Assembly (NCBI RefSeq): GCF_024582835.1
Contig: NZ_CP102096.1
Coordinates: 434,001 to 498,000, forward strand
Length of the DNA stretch: 64,000 bases
Direction of reading: 5' to 3'
From: Vibrio japonicus
Lineage (GTDB): Bacteria; Pseudomonadota; Gammaproteobacteria; Enterobacterales; Vibrionaceae
The position numbers were made by a program, and so were the translations under genes. This document shows, one piece after another, positions 20,920-30,793 of the stretch (position 1 is its first letter; every line of letters starts with the position of its first letter). The notes beneath the pieces were generated by a model, which made no database searches, was not told where the DNA came from, and saw only the letters and a list, made by a program, of their open reading frames with translations.

Positions 20920-22728
20920 ATGACCAACTTAGATTTTCATATCGTAAAAAAAATACGTGAACAGATTGCTCAAGGCGGTGATCGTATTGCCCTAAAACAT
21001 AAAGTGGGCAATATGTGGAACGGCATCAGTTGGAAGCAGTTTGGCCATCAAGTGGATGCTTTGTCACTTGCATTATTGGCTCAAGGGTTAAGAGTTCAAG
21101 ACAAAATAGGGATTTTCTCAAATAACATGCCGCAGTGGACAATCGCTGATTTTGCAGCGCTTCAGGTCCGTTCGGTGACAGTTCCTATTTATCCGACCAA
21201 CACGGCAGTTCAGTCAGCTTACATCCTAAAAAATGCGGATGTGCGAGTATTGTTTGTTGGTGAGCAACCTCAACTGGATGCCGCAATATCTATTTTTGAC
21301 GAATGTGAACAGCTAGAACTGATAGTGGTCATGTCTGATGATATCGAAGTTGGTGATCACCCGTTTGTGATGACTTGGGATAAGTTTATCGCGCAAGGTG
21401 AAAGACAGCACCAAACTGAGCTGGATCAACGCCTCGCAGACGCAAACTTTGACGATCTTCTTACGTTGATCTACACCTCTGGTACGACAGGTCAGCCAAA
21501 AGGTGTCATGCTCGATTACGCCAATATCGGAGCGCAGCTTGAAGGACACGATCAGAGACTGAGCCTTTCTCAAGACGACGTGTCACTTTGCTTTTTACCA
21601 CTGTCTCACGTATTTGAGCGTGCTTGGACGTTCTATGTGCTCTACAAAGGCGCAACTAACTGTTACCTGCAAGACACAATGCAAGTGCGAGAAGCACTGA
21701 GTGACGTACGCCCGACCGTCATGTGTGCAGTTCCTCGTTTTTACGAAAAGATCTTTTCTGCCATTCATGAAAAAGTAGCGAAAGCCCCATTTATGCGCAA
21801 AGTGATGTTCACTTGGGCTGTGAATATGGGAGCGAAAATGGCGGTGTGTCATCAACAAGGTCGACAGCCTTCGTTTGCTCTTAAAAAAGCACACAATCTT
21901 GCTGACAAGCTCGTCCTATCTAAGTTACGAGCACTGCTAGGTGGGCGCATTAATTTCATGCCTTGTGGTGGTGCAAAATTGGATGAGACTATTGGTCGTT
22001 TCTTCCATGCGATTGGTATCAACGTCAAGCTGGGTTACGGAATGACCGAAACCACGGCGACCGTATCTTGTTGGGATGATAAATGCTTCGACCCAGATTC
22101 GATCGGTATGTCGATGCCGGGTGCGCAAGTAAAAATTGGCGAAAACAACGAGATTCTTGTTCGTGGTCCAATGGTAATGCGTGGTTACTACAAAATGCCG
22201 GAAGAAACGGAAAAAACGTTCGATGAGCATGGATTCTTGAAAACGGGTGACGCGGGTCATTTTGACGAGAATGGAAACTTGTTTATCACGGATCGCATCA
22301 AAGAGCTGATGAAAACATCTGGCGGTAAGTACATTGCACCGCAAATGATTGAAGGTGCCATCGGTAAAGATCATTTTATCGAGCAAATTGCGGTCATTGC
22401 AGATACGCGTAAGTTTGTTTCGGCTCTCATTGTGCCGTGTTTTGATAGCCTAGAAGAGTACGCGAAAGAGCTGAATATTAAATATCATGACCGTGTTGAG
22501 CTGATTAAGCACCACCAAATCGTCGAGATGCTTGAGAAACGAGTCAATGATCTGCAGAAAGAGTTAGCGAAGTTTGAACAAGTGAAGCGCTTTAAACTGC
22601 TGCCAAAGGCTTTTTCGATGGATGAAGGCGAATTAACGCCAACCCAGAAACTACGCCGCAAGGTCATTAACGATAAATATCAGGACGAAATCGAAGAAAT
22701 GTACAGTGAGAAAGGCGATAAAAAGTAG
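20920..22728 (+). CDS. AMP-binding long-chain acyl-CoA synthetase
   Basis: This 602-residue adenylate-forming enzyme would activate a fatty acid with ATP and CoA. Motifs are the P-loop [14 protein letters not shown] (near 193), [12 protein letters not shown] (near 372), the conserved [11 protein letters not shown] (near 441) and [17 protein letters not shown] (near 458). It belongs to the long-chain (COG1022-like) group by its C-terminal region. The start at 20920 was chosen because AAAGG lies eight bases before it; an in-frame GTG at 20878 would add 14 residues. It is a lone transcription unit between leuO and ilvI terminators, as in V. cholerae from memory. Confidence 0.9.
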   Translation: MTNLDFHIVKKIREQIAQGGDRIALKHKVGNMWNGISWKQFGHQVDALSLALLAQGLRVQDKIGIFSNNMPQWTIADFAALQVRSVTVPIYPTNTAVQSAYILKNADVRVLFVGEQPQLDAAISIFDECEQLELIVVMSDDIEVGDHPFVMTWDKFIAQGERQHQTELDQRLADANFDDLLTLIYTSGTTGQPKGVMLDYANIGAQLEGHDQRLSLSQDDVSLCFLPLSHVFERAWTFYVLYKGATNCYLQDTMQVREALSDVRPTVMCAVPRFYEKIFSAIHEKVAKAPFMRKVMFTWAVNMGAKMAVCHQQGRQPSFALKKAHNLADKLVLSKLRALLGGRINFMPCGGAKLDETIGRFFHAIGINVKLGYGMTETTATVSCWDDKCFDPDSIGMSMPGAQVKIGENNEILVRGPMVMRGYYKMPEETEKTFDEHGFLKTGDAGHFDENGNLFITDRIKELMKTSGGKYIAPQMIEGAIGKDHFIEQIAVIADTRKFVSALIVPCFDSLEEYAKELNIKYHDRVELIKHHQIVEMLEKRVNDLQKELAKFEQVKRFKLLPKAFSMDEGELTPTQKLRRKVINDKYQDEIEEMYSEKGDKK

Positions 22729-22758
22729 CTTATCACGGAGTTAATTTTTCGATTGTTC

Positions 22759-22803
22759 AAAAATCCCTCTACTTGCCTAGTCCGAAAGTAGGGGGATTTT
22801 TTA
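22759..22803 (+). terminator. terminator after the acyl-CoA synthetase gene
   Basis: AAATCCCTCTACTT pairs with AAGTAGGGGGATTT (one T-G pair) around an 11-base loop and is followed by TTTT. Confidence 0.88.
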
Positions 22804-23161
22804 TCTATCTAACAAGACCTTATTATGGCCTAACGGACCATTCTTCTACTCGTGCAGTAAAATTATGTTCTGAATTTTCACTAAACTTATACCGAATGAA
22901 CTGGGTATGTCTTTTTATTTGGTTCTCATACCTTGCATTGCTCACATAATCAGCATCTTGTTTAATTTGCGATGTACATCTCATTAGACCGCTTAGTAAT
23001 AAAGCGTTACATTGGTTTTGTAACTTACTTTTTGCTACGACAAAGTAAGACATAGCCGAAACTGGAAATATTTCGAATTAGGCTACGAATAAGCCCTAGA
23101 CTATGTAAAACCAGACCAATGAGTTGACCTTACGAATTGGCACACTGGTAAGGAGAAAAAT
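22804..23161. other. gap before ilvI with one doubtful reading frame
   Basis: These 358 bases hold no certain gene. A 76-codon leftward frame (22823-23053, ATG start) gives a plausible mixed composition with two Cys and many Asn/Gln, but no Shine-Dalgarno precedes it and no family is recognised. The last 100 bases should hold the ilvI promoter, and the ilvI ribosome-binding site AAGGAG is clear at about 23151. Confidence 0.4.
22823..23053 (-). CDS. doubtful small protein
   Basis: This is a possible 76-residue product starting MSYFVVAKSKLQNQCN and ending VEEWSVRP. No domain, signal peptide or membrane segment is clear. It stands alone in the gap between a terminator and ilvI and has no visible ribosome-binding site. 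It may be a small accessory gene, a remnant or a chance frame; conservation in other vibrios would decide. Listed because nothing else explains the gap. Confidence 0.25.
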   Translation of the reverse strand: MSYFVVAKSKLQNQCNALLLSGLMRCTSQIKQDADYVSNARYENQIKRHTQFIRYKFSENSEHNFTARVEEWSVRP

Positions 23162-24886
23162 ATGGCAGCGATGTTGTCCGGAGCAGAGATGGTTGTGCAA
23201 TCTCTGATCGAAGAAGACGTTGAGCAAATCTTCGGATACCCAGGCGGTTCCGTTTTAGACATCTATGATGCGCTACACGCAAAAACAGAAAGCATTAAAC
23301 ACGTTCTTGTTCGACACGAGCAAGCCGCAACACATATGGCTGACGGCTATGCGCGTTCGACAGGCAAACCGGGTGTGGTGCTTGTCTGTTCTGGTCCTGG
23401 CGCGACCAATACCATTACAGGTATTGCCACCGCGTATATGGATTCCATTCCGATGATTGTTATTTCCGGCAATGTGCCTAACAGCCTTATCGGTAATGAT
23501 GCTTTCCAAGAGTGTGATATTGTGGGGGTTTCTCGCCCTATAGTGAAACACAGCTTCTTGGTTAAGAAAGCAGAAGATATTCCAGAAACGGTAAAGAAAG
23601 CTTTCTACATTGCGACGACTGGCCGACCTGGTCCCGTTGTGATTGACCTGCCTAAAGATGTCATGAATCCGGAGATCAAACTGCCATACGAATACCCAGA
23701 AAGTATTTCGATGCGTTCTTACAAACCAACTACAACCGGTCACAAAGGCCAGATCAAGAAAGGTCTGAAAGCGCTACTTGAAGCGAAGAAGCCTGTACTT
23801 TATGTAGGTGGTGGTGCGGTTATCTCTCAAGCAGACGAATATTTGTTAAAGCTTGCTGAAGCTCTGAATCTTCCTGTTGTCAGTACTTTAATGGGTCTTG
23901 GTGCATTCCCTGGAACACACAAAAACTCGCTCGGCATGCTCGGCATGCATGGTACTTACGAAGCAAATATGGCGATGCATCACGCTGATCTTATTTTTGG
24001 TGTCGGTGTTCGTTTTGATGATCGTACAACCAATAACTTAGAAAAGTACTGTCCTGATGCGAAAGTCATGCATATCGATATTGATCCCTCCTCGATCTCT
24101 AAGAACGTTAAAGCGGATCTGCCTATTGTGGGTTCGGCAGAAAAAGTGCTAGAGAGCATGGTAACGCTACTTGAAGAGCAAGGTGCGATAAACGATACAG
24201 AAGCGTTAGAGAGCTGGTGGCAAGACATTCAAGTTTGGCGTGACCGTCAGTGTCTGTCTTACGAAACGTCTCCAGAGCGCATCAAACCTCAACAAGTTAT
24301 AGAAACGTTACATAGGCTTACCAACGGTGATGCTTACGTCGCATCGGATGTGGGCCAGCACCAAATGTTTGCGGCACTTTATTACCCATTCAATAAGCCT
24401 CGCCGTTGGATTAACTCCGGTGGTCTGGGTACGATGGGCTTTGGTTTGCCAGCGGGCATGGGCGTGAAATTCGCTAAACCGGATGAAGAGGTGGTTGTCA
24501 TTACGGGTGACGGCAGTATTCAGATGAACATTCAGGAACTCTCTACTGCGATGCAATATGATATTCCGGTTAAGATCATCAACTTGAATAACCGTTTCCT
24601 AGGCATGGTAAAACAGTGGCAAGACATGATTTACCAAGGTCGTCACTCCAACTCATACATGAGTTCAGTTCCTGATTTTGCTGCAATCGCAGAAGCTTAT
24701 GGTCACGTAGGTATCCGAATTGAGACCCCAGATCAACTAGAGTCGGGTCTTCAAAAAGCTTTAGATATGAAGGACCGTTTGGTGTTCGTAGATATCAATG
24801 TAGACGAAACAGAGCACGTATACCCAATGCAAATTAAAGGTGGGGGTATGGACAAGATGTGGCTAAGCAAGACGGAGAGAACCTAA
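23162..24886 (+). CDS. ilvI: acetolactate synthase III, large subunit
   Basis: IlvI joins two pyruvates, or pyruvate and 2-oxobutyrate, in the first common step of branched-chain amino acid synthesis, using thiamine diphosphate, FAD and Mg2+. The 574-residue protein shows the glutamate-containing [16 protein letters not shown] near residue 57, a central FAD region ([12 protein letters not shown] near 263) and the ThDP-Mg motif GDGSIQMN, closing at NLNN (about 448-480). A strong AAGGAG precedes the ATG. It is separated by one base from ilvH, forming the holoenzyme pair. Confidence 0.97.
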   Translation: MAAMLSGAEMVVQSLIEEDVEQIFGYPGGSVLDIYDALHAKTESIKHVLVRHEQAATHMADGYARSTGKPGVVLVCSGPGATNTITGIATAYMDSIPMIVISGNVPNSLIGNDAFQECDIVGVSRPIVKHSFLVKKAEDIPETVKKAFYIATTGRPGPVVIDLPKDVMNPEIKLPYEYPESISMRSYKPTTTGHKGQIKKGLKALLEAKKPVLYVGGGAVISQADEYLLKLAEALNLPVVSTLMGLGAFPGTHKNSLGMLGMHGTYEANMAMHHADLIFGVGVRFDDRTTNNLEKYCPDAKVMHIDIDPSSISKNVKADLPIVGSAEKVLESMVTLLEEQGAINDTEALESWWQDIQVWRDRQCLSYETSPERIKPQQVIETLHRLTNGDAYVASDVGQHQMFAALYYPFNKPRRWINSGGLGTMGFGLPAGMGVKFAKPDEEVVVITGDGSIQMNIQELSTAMQYDIPVKIINLNNRFLGMVKQWQDMIYQGRHSNSYMSSVPDFAAIAEAYGHVGIRIETPDQLESGLQKALDMKDRLVFVDINVDETEHVYPMQIKGGGMDKMWLSKTERT

Positions 24887-24887
24887 T

Positions 24888-25382
24888 ATGAGACACATTA
24901 TTTCGCTATTAATGGAAAACCAGCCGGGTGCGTTGTCTCGAGTTGTGGGTCTTTTCTCTCAACGTGGCTACAACATTGAGTCGCTTACGGTTTCACCAAC
25001 CGATGATGCTACCTTGTCTCGTCTGAATCTGACAACGATTTCAGACAATATGCAGTTGGAGCAGATTCAGAAACAACTTAACAAGTTAATCGATATTCTT
25101 AAGGTGCAAGAAGTCACTGAATATGAGCATATCGAGCGTGAACTGATGATGGTGAAGGTAAAAGCCAGTGGCTTTGCTCGCGCTGAAGTAAAACGCACCG
25201 CCGACATTTTCCGCGGGCAAATCGTGGATGTCACTGCGTCGCTATATACGGTTCAACTCGCGGGAACCAGTGAAAAATTGGATGCCTTTATTCAAGCGAT
25301 ATCTGAAGTGACGGAAGTCATTGAGGTGGCACGAAGCGGTGTGGTAGGTATTGCACGCGGCGAACGCGCCCTGAAACCTTAA
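24888..25382 (+). CDS. ilvH: acetolactate synthase III, regulatory subunit
   Basis: IlvH is the small subunit that raises IlvI activity and confers valine feedback inhibition. The 164-residue protein starts with the ACT domain (ISLLMENQPGALSRVVGLFS, residues 4-23, then GYNIESLTV), and a second ACT-like half follows. Length equals that of E. coli IlvH to within a residue or two. It begins one base after the ilvI stop, and the pair ends at a shared terminator with the convergent serA gene. Confidence 0.97.
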   Translation: MRHIISLLMENQPGALSRVVGLFSQRGYNIESLTVSPTDDATLSRLNLTTISDNMQLEQIQKQLNKLIDILKVQEVTEYEHIERELMMVKVKASGFARAEVKRTADIFRGQIVDVTASLYTVQLAGTSEKLDAFIQAISEVTEVIEVARSGVVGIARGERALKP

Positions 25383-25410
25383 TCGTCGTTTTTCATAAAC
25401 ACAAAGAAAT

Positions 25411-25440
25411 AAAAAACCCATCGCTACGATGGGTTTTTTG
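25411..25440. terminator. bidirectional terminator between ilvH and serA
   Basis: AAAAAACCCATCG pairs perfectly with CGATGGGTTTTTT around a three-base loop. The A-run on one side and the T-run on the other make it usable by both converging transcripts. Confidence 0.93.
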
Positions 25441-25455
25441 ATCTTGGTGATGTTC

Positions 25456-26685
25456 TTAGTGGAGAATACGCGCGCGTACCGTACCTTCGATGTTTTTAAG
25501 CTTCTCAAGCGCTTCTTCAGAGCGATCAGCTTCAACATCAATAACCACATAACCGATCTCAGCGTTGGTCTGTAGATACTGACCCGCAATGTTGATCCCT
25601 TCTTCTGCGAAGATGGTGTTGATTTGGGTTAGAACACCAGGACGGTTTTTGTGGATATGCAGTAGACGAGAGCAATCACGATGTTCTGGTAGAGATACTT
25701 CAGGGAAGTTAACGCTTGATAGCGTTGAACCGTTGTCTGAGTACTTAGCCAGTTTGCCAGCTACTTCCACACCGATGTTTTCTTGCGCTTCCTGAGTTGA
25801 ACCACCTACGTGTGGTGTCAGGATCACGTTGTCGAATTTAGTCAGTGGGGATTCAAATGGGTCCGCATTGGTTTTTGGCTCAACCGGGAATACGTCGATT
25901 GCCGCACCAGCGATATGACCAGACTCTAATGAGTGACAAAGTGCTTCGATATCCACCACAGTACCGCGTGCAGCGTTGATAAAGATTGAACCAGGCTTCA
26001 TACGAGCAAACTCTTCTGCGCCCATCATGTCTTTAGTCTCAGGTGTTTCTGGTACGTGAAGGGAAATCACATCACACTTGTTCAGCAGCTCTGTCATGGT
26101 GTGAACTTGCGTCGCATTACCAAGCGATAGTTTGTTCTCGATATCGTAGAAGTAAACACGCATACCCAAGTTTTCAGCGATGATACCAAGCTGGGTACCA
26201 ATGTGGCCGTAACCGATAATACCTAAACGTTTACCACGAGCTTCGTATGAGTTGTCAGCACTCTTCTTCCAAATACCACGGTGCGCTAGTGCGTTTTTCT
26301 CAGGAATGCCACGAAGCAATAGAAGAACCTGACCAAGTACTAATTCAGCGACACTACGAGTATTCGAGAACGGTGCGTTGAAGACAGGAATACCGCGGTT
26401 TGCTGCAGCCTTAAGGTCAACTTGGTTAGTACCGATACAAAAACATCCGATGGCGACTAACTTTTCGGCCGCATTGATGACTTCTTGGGACAAGTTAGTA
26501 CGTGAGCGAATGCCAATAAAATGCGCATCTTTTACCGCTTCAATCAGTTCTTCTTCCGGTAAGGAGCCTTTGTGGTATTCGATATTGGTGTAACCTGCGG
26601 CTTGTAATACCTCGACAGAAGAAGGGTGTAGACCTTCTAGAAGGAGGATCTTAATTTTGTCTTTTTCCAGCGAAACTCTGGCCAT
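25456..26685 (-). CDS. serA: D-3-phosphoglycerate dehydrogenase
   Basis: SerA oxidises 3-phosphoglycerate, the first step of serine synthesis. The 409-residue product starts at MARVSLEKDKIK, matching the E. coli N-terminus; AAGG lies nine bases before this ATG, while an ATG three codons upstream sits inside that ribosome-binding site. The Rossmann motif GIIGYGHIGTQLG lies near residue 155, the catalytic segment HVGGSTQEAQENIG near 290, and a C-terminal ACT domain (HIHKNRPGVL, near 336) binds serine for feedback control. It converges on ilvIH. Confidence 0.97.
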   Translation of the reverse strand: MARVSLEKDKIKILLLEGLHPSSVEVLQAAGYTNIEYHKGSLPEEELIEAVKDAHFIGIRSRTNLSQEVINAAEKLVAIGCFCIGTNQVDLKAAANRGIPVFNAPFSNTRSVAELVLGQVLLLLRGIPEKNALAHRGIWKKSADNSYEARGKRLGIIGYGHIGTQLGIIAENLGMRVYFYDIENKLSLGNATQVHTMTELLNKCDVISLHVPETPETKDMMGAEEFARMKPGSIFINAARGTVVDIEALCHSLESGHIAGAAIDVFPVEPKTNADPFESPLTKFDNVILTPHVGGSTQEAQENIGVEVAGKLAKYSDNGSTLSSVNFPEVSLPEHRDCSRLLHIHKNRPGVLTQINTIFAEEGINIAGQYLQTNAEIGYVVIDVEADRSEEALEKLKNIEGTVRARILH

Positions 26686-26872
26686 TATCTTCATCCTTAA
26701 AATGGGAAATTGGGGCTTAACTGGCGCACATTGTAAATGGATAACGTTTTCGTACGTTCACATATGACGCAAACGTTTTCCTAGGCGTCTTCTGAAATCT
26801 AAGTTAACAAAAAAAAGACAGTTTGGGTAAGAAAATTACGTAATAAGCAATAATTTTTATAGGGGAGAAAGA

Positions 26873-26896
26873 AAATGGCACCGATGGGTGCCATTT
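26873..26896 (-). terminator. hairpin after rpiA, probable terminator
   Basis: AAATGGCACC (26873-26882) pairs perfectly with GGTGCCATTT (26887-26896) around GATG. On the minus strand TTTCTTTC follows, an imperfect U-tract. It lies about 28 bases after the rpiA stop. Confidence 0.65.
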
Positions 26897-26923
26897 ATAA
26901 TGAATTAATTGGATTCTGACCAA

Positions 26924-27580
26924 TTATTCTTCAATTTTTGCGCCTTCAGGAGTGCCTGTGATCACGACATCTGCACCGCGATGTGCAAATAGACCAACGG
27001 TTACCACGCCAGCAAGTGCATTGATTTTGTTTTCAAGATCTTTCGGGTCAGTGATTTTTAGGCCGTACACATCTAGGATGACATTGCCGTTATCAGTGAC
27101 TACGCCTTCACGGTAAGCAGGATCACCACCCAGTTTCACCAATTCACGTGCTACGTAAGAACGAGCCATTGGAATCACTTCTACAGGTAGTGGGAATTCT
27201 CCCAATACATCAACCGCTTTGGTGTCGTCTACGATACAAATGAACTTGTCAGAGATTGCCGCAACGATTTTTTCACGTGTCAAAGCAGCACCGCCACCTT
27301 TGATCATTTCGCGAGCTGCATTGATTTCATCTGCGCCATCGACATACACATCTAATTTAGCCACTTCGTTGCAGTCGAAAACCTCAATACCAAGACCTTT
27401 CAGTTTTTCAGTGGAGGCTTCTGAACTTGAAACCGCACCTTTAATGTCGTCTTTGATAGTGCCTAGAGCATCGATGAAGTGATTGACCGTCGAGCCTGTA
27501 CCGACACCGACAATGCTGTCTTTTTCGACATACTTTAGTGCTGCCCAGCCAGCTTCTTTCTTCATCTCATCTTGAGTCAT
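26924..27580 (-). CDS. rpiA: ribose-5-phosphate isomerase A
   Basis: RpiA interconverts ribose 5-phosphate and ribulose 5-phosphate in the pentose phosphate pathway. The 218-residue protein starts at [11 protein letters not shown], matching E. coli; AGGAG lies seven bases before this ATG, whereas an ATG two codons earlier adjoins it too closely. Motifs include [13 protein letters not shown] (near 26-38), YVDGADEI (near 79-86) and [11 protein letters not shown] (near 94-104) with the catalytic residues. It lies between serA and fau, all on the minus strand, with its own probable terminator. Confidence 0.97.
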   Translation of the reverse strand: MTQDEMKKEAGWAALKYVEKDSIVGVGTGSTVNHFIDALGTIKDDIKGAVSSSEASTEKLKGLGIEVFDCNEVAKLDVYVDGADEINAAREMIKGGGAALTREKIVAAISDKFICIVDDTKAVDVLGEFPLPVEVIPMARSYVARELVKLGGDPAYREGVVTDNGNVILDVYGLKITDPKDLENKINALAGVVTVGLFAHRGADVVITGTPEGAKIEE

Positions 27581-27641
27581 GCCCATCTCCTAAATGCGGT
27601 AATATTAACGTTTGCGGCGCGATTATATGATCAATCCTGAC

Positions 27642-28229
27642 TTATTCCCAATCCCAGATCTGGCTTGGTGTCACTATTTTAGGTAATGGTATATCCCAAG
27701 ATTCAATCGGCAATTTATCGACATGTTGGCAGTCATGTGCCAGCCCGATAGGTTTTGGCCCATGACCAGTCTTAAACCAAGGCTCTAGCGTGCGATCGTA
27801 GTAACCACCGCCCATACCTAGGCGATGACCTGTGGAATCAAACCCTACTAGCGGAGTACAGATAATGTCGAGCTGCTGAGCTGGGATGATCTGAGTCTGA
27901 TCCAGTTTAGGCTCCGCAATGTAGTAGCGGTTAAACACCATAGGTGTGTTTTGATCGTAGTGGAGAAACAGCAGATGCCCTTGCGAAAAAGGATGGATAA
28001 CAGGCAAGTAGGTTTTCTTACCCTGACGCCACAGCCATTCGATGAGCGGCGTGGTGATTAACTCGCCATCCGCTGAAAGGTATAAAGCAACATGCTTAGC
28101 GTTTTGAAACTCAGTCAATTGTGCACATTGACTGACAAGATCCATGCTTGCTTGAAACTGAACGTCACTATGTAACTGGTTACGTTTAAAACGGATTTGT
28201 TTACGAAAATCTTGACGGGAGAGAACCAT
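27642..28229 (-). CDS. fau: 5-formyltetrahydrofolate cyclo-ligase
   Basis: This 195-residue enzyme (YgfA) converts 5-formyltetrahydrofolate to 5,10-methenyltetrahydrofolate with ATP. Family motifs are LSADGEL near residue 51 and the C-terminal VGFDSTGHRLGMGGGYYDR near 128-146, which forms the nucleotide site. It lies directly downstream of 6S RNA, as in E. coli, where ssrS and ygfA are co-transcribed. Start ATG at 28229 follows AAAATAT-like sequence without a strong ribosome-binding site, so translation may depend on processing of the 6S-fau transcript. Confidence 0.94.
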   Translation of the reverse strand: MVLSRQDFRKQIRFKRNQLHSDVQFQASMDLVSQCAQLTEFQNAKHVALYLSADGELITTPLIEWLWRQGKKTYLPVIHPFSQGHLLFLHYDQNTPMVFNRYYIAEPKLDQTQIIPAQQLDIICTPLVGFDSTGHRLGMGGGYYDRTLEPWFKTGHGPKPIGLAHDCQHVDKLPIESWDIPLPKIVTPSQIWDWE

Positions 28230-28260
28230 AAAATATACCCATTGATAGTAGGGTATCGAG

Positions 28261-28446
28261 GGAATACCCCAGAGTGCCGTTGGAGATTATTGACCCTTGA
28301 ACCAGCTGGTTCAAGGCGGATCAGCAGAGATAACCGTAGGCTTCTCGGTACAAGCCGAGCCTGCTCAATAGCTATCAAGTACTAACCCTTAGGTATTGCT
28401 TATCGGCTCAGGGACGTAATCCCCTCACGAACACTCCAGGGTAAAT
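28261..28446 (-). ncRNA. ssrS: 6S RNA
   Basis: 6S RNA binds RNA polymerase sigma-70 holoenzyme in stationary phase. On the minus strand this 186-base segment shows the conserved elements GTCCCTGAGCCGATA, GAGCAGGCTCGG, CCGAGAAGCCT and CCTTGAACCAGCTGGTTCAA. The 5' and 3' ends (ACCCTGGAGTG and CACTCTGGGGT) pair to close the rod-shaped molecule. Its location between zapA and fau is the gammaproteobacterial position. Ends are set by the closing stem and are approximate. Confidence 0.95.
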
Positions 28447-28466
28447 TCTTGTTTTGGCTGTAAAGG

Positions 28467-28775
28467 TTATTGCTGTCCTGGCTTTACTTTACTTAAGGCA
28501 TCACCTAGTGAGGCCGTGAGCTCTTCCATTCGCTCAGTTAACGCGTGTTGTTGCTCTTCCTTTACCATATCACGGCTCTCTAGCTCATGACAAAAGTTAA
28601 GTGCGACAAACATCAGCAATTGAACTTCGTTAGTGATTTTGGTCTTAGTGGCCATATCTTTTAGGCTGTCATTCAAGCGATCGGCCGCTCTCAGCAAAGA
28701 CTCTTCTTGTCCTGCTGGGCAGTTTACACGTGTTACCTTACCTAAAATTTCTACTTCAACCGCTTGACTACTCAT
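28467..28775 (-). CDS. zapA: cell division protein ZapA
   Basis: ZapA binds FtsZ and promotes Z-ring bundling. The 102-residue product starts at MSSQAVEVEILGK, which aligns with E. coli ZapA; upstream in-frame codons add 43 residues with no family resemblance. NCPAGQEESLLRAADRLND (18-36) is the conserved core and a C-terminal coiled coil (about 60-95) drives dimerisation. It lies immediately upstream of 6S RNA and divergent to ygfB. The ribosome-binding site is weak. Confidence 0.93.
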   Translation of the reverse strand: MSSQAVEVEILGKVTRVNCPAGQEESLLRAADRLNDSLKDMATKTKITNEVQLLMFVALNFCHELESRDMVKEEQQHALTERMEELTASLGDALSKVKPGQQ

Positions 28776-29001
28776 ATCGACTCTGTACGCGTTATTAGAG
28801 GTGACTCTGCAGTTTGTCACCGAGGAGGAAACTATAGAAAAAGCCCTGTTAAGATTCAAGCCTTTCGCAGTCAAGTCTGCGGTAATAACACAGTAATTGG
28901 ACAATTTGTGTAAAAGCTACCCATAATTGCTGAATCGCTCGTTTCCGCATTCTTTGGTAAATGGTACGATTGGCTTTATTTGTAAATTTTTAGGTCTCTG
29001 C

Positions 29002-29577
29002 ATGAGTGAATCCCAACTTCCTGATTACCTTACACTAGCTAGCGAGCTGCAATCAGCCGGTATTGCCGTAACCCCTTCAGAACTGCATGGCCTTCTGACT
29101 GGAATGTTAAGTGGCGGTTTACACTTAACAGACAAAAGTTGGCAGCCAATGGTGTTTGATTACACGAATGATGGAATGGGCTGGCCGATGCAAGTACTTA
29201 AACTTGCCGAAAAAACGCTGGACGCAACGATCAGCGAGTTGACAGGCTCAGGCATGGAAATCTCTATGCTTTTACCTGACGAAGAAGCAAGCGCAAGTCT
29301 GTTTGATATGGCAGATGGACTGGCTGATTGGGTTAATCACTTTATTTCTGGTCTTGGCCTAGTCAATGCTGATCTGAAAAAAGCCTCTGCTGAAGTCAAA
29401 GAAGCCTTAGCGGATTTAGAAGAGATTTCTAAACTGGGTATTGATGAAGATGATGACATGGAAGAGCAAGCTCAGCTACTTGAGCAAGTTATTGAACATG
29501 TTAAAGCTTGCGTGTTAACTATCCATGCAGAATTTGGCCGTAAACCTGCAGAAAACAAGGCTCCAACTATTCACTAA
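29002..29577 (+). CDS. ygfB: UPF0149 family protein YgfB
   Basis: This 191-residue cytoplasmic protein of the UPF0149/YgfB family has [11 protein letters not shown] near residue 30 and [11 protein letters not shown] near 112. The start at [10 protein letters not shown] matches family length; an upstream ATG would add 25 unrelated residues. Biochemical function is not settled for most species. It is divergent from zapA and ends 12 bases before ubiH, so it is probably co-transcribed with ubiH and ubiI. E. coli has pepP in between; here it is absent. Confidence 0.92.
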   Translation: MSESQLPDYLTLASELQSAGIAVTPSELHGLLTGMLSGGLHLTDKSWQPMVFDYTNDGMGWPMQVLKLAEKTLDATISELTGSGMEISMLLPDEEASASLFDMADGLADWVNHFISGLGLVNADLKKASAEVKEALADLEEISKLGIDEDDDMEEQAQLLEQVIEHVKACVLTIHAEFGRKPAENKAPTIH

Positions 29578-29589
29578 TCAGGTAATCTC

Positions 29590-30768
29590 ATGAAGCAGTT
29601 TGATGTTGTGATTGCTGGTGGTGCGATGGCGGGAATGACGCTGGCGCTGGCCATCAATAAACTGTCTGATAAGCCTCTTTCAATTGCTGTGGTTGAACCC
29701 TTCAAGGCAGACCACCAAGCACATCCAGGCTTTGATTCTCGCTCTATCGCTCTTTCTTACGGTACTGTGAACACCCTTAAAACATTGGCACTTTGGGATG
29801 ATATTGCAGAGGTTGCGACGCCTATCAAGCATATCCATGTCTCTGATCGTTCACATGCGGGTATGACGGATATCACCACAGAAGAAGTCGGCGTTGAGGC
29901 TCTAGGGTATGTCGTGGAACTGGCGGATGTGGGTAGGATTTATCATTCGAGAGTGGAAAATGACGATCACATCGAATTGTTGTGTCCTGAGTCAGTGGCA
30001 GCGGTAGAACGTTCTCAAAATGATGTAACCGTTACTTTAAGTAGTGGTGAGAGTATTTGCAGTAAGCTATTGGTTGCTGCAGATGGCGCGATTTCTACCT
30101 GCTGTGAAAAGGTTGGTTTAGAGCTGGTTGAGCATGACTTTGAACAAGTTGCTTTGATCGCAAACGTAAAGGTACAGGCCGCACCAAAGGGAATGGCGTT
30201 TGAGCGTTTTACTGAGTCTGGTCCTATTGCGCTTTTACCAATGAGTGAAGGGCGCATGTCTCTTGTATGGTGCTTGAAACCAAGCGAAGCCGACTCTGTC
30301 ATGTCACTCAACGATGAAGCTTTCCTACAAACACTTCAGGATGCGTTTGGTTGGCGAGTTGGAGCGATGGCACAAGTTGGCCAACGTGCGAGTTATCCGC
30401 TGCTACTGCGCTATCGACGACAGAATATTTCCCACCGTTTTGCCATTGTTGGCAACGCCGCTCAAACACTTCACCCAATTGCAGGGCAGGGGTTCAATTT
30501 GGGTATTCGTGATGTCGCTACGTTGGCAGAAGAGATTGCTGCTTCAGCACACGATCCGGGGACGTATCAGGTATTAAGCCAATTTAAAAATCGTCGAGAG
30601 CGTGACCGAGAAGCGACGATCTCTTTGACCTCTTCGCTTGTTCATATCTTTTCAAATGATTACCTAACAATGCGTATAGGTCGCAACCTTGGCTTGGCCG
30701 CGATGGATAACTTGTCGGTTTTAAAAGCTCCGCTTCTTGCCAGAACATTGGGCCTCGTTACACGATAG
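29590..30768 (+). CDS. ubiH: 2-octaprenyl-6-methoxyphenol hydroxylase
   Basis: UbiH is an FAD monooxygenase of ubiquinone synthesis. The 392-residue protein has the N-terminal FAD dinucleotide motif IAGGAMAGMTLALA (8-21), the DG motif VAADGAIS (about 159-166), and the GD-type motif VGNAAQTLHPIAGQGFNLGI near 295, where the usual Asp is Asn in VGNAAQ, as seen in UbiH proteins. It lies between ygfB and its paralogue ubiI, in the E. coli order without pepP. Confidence 0.94.
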   Translation: MKQFDVVIAGGAMAGMTLALAINKLSDKPLSIAVVEPFKADHQAHPGFDSRSIALSYGTVNTLKTLALWDDIAEVATPIKHIHVSDRSHAGMTDITTEEVGVEALGYVVELADVGRIYHSRVENDDHIELLCPESVAAVERSQNDVTVTLSSGESICSKLLVAADGAISTCCEKVGLELVEHDFEQVALIANVKVQAAPKGMAFERFTESGPIALLPMSEGRMSLVWCLKPSEADSVMSLNDEAFLQTLQDAFGWRVGAMAQVGQRASYPLLLRYRRQNISHRFAIVGNAAQTLHPIAGQGFNLGIRDVATLAEEIAASAHDPGTYQVLSQFKNRRERDREATISLTSSLVHIFSNDYLTMRIGRNLGLAAMDNLSVLKAPLLARTLGLVTR

Positions 30769-30793
30769 CAGTTCATATAAGGAAACAAATTAG

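Noticed and set aside
28776..28904. A 43-residue N-terminal extension of ZapA
   Set aside because: The downstream ATG aligns with the known ZapA start, and the extra residues have no family resemblance.
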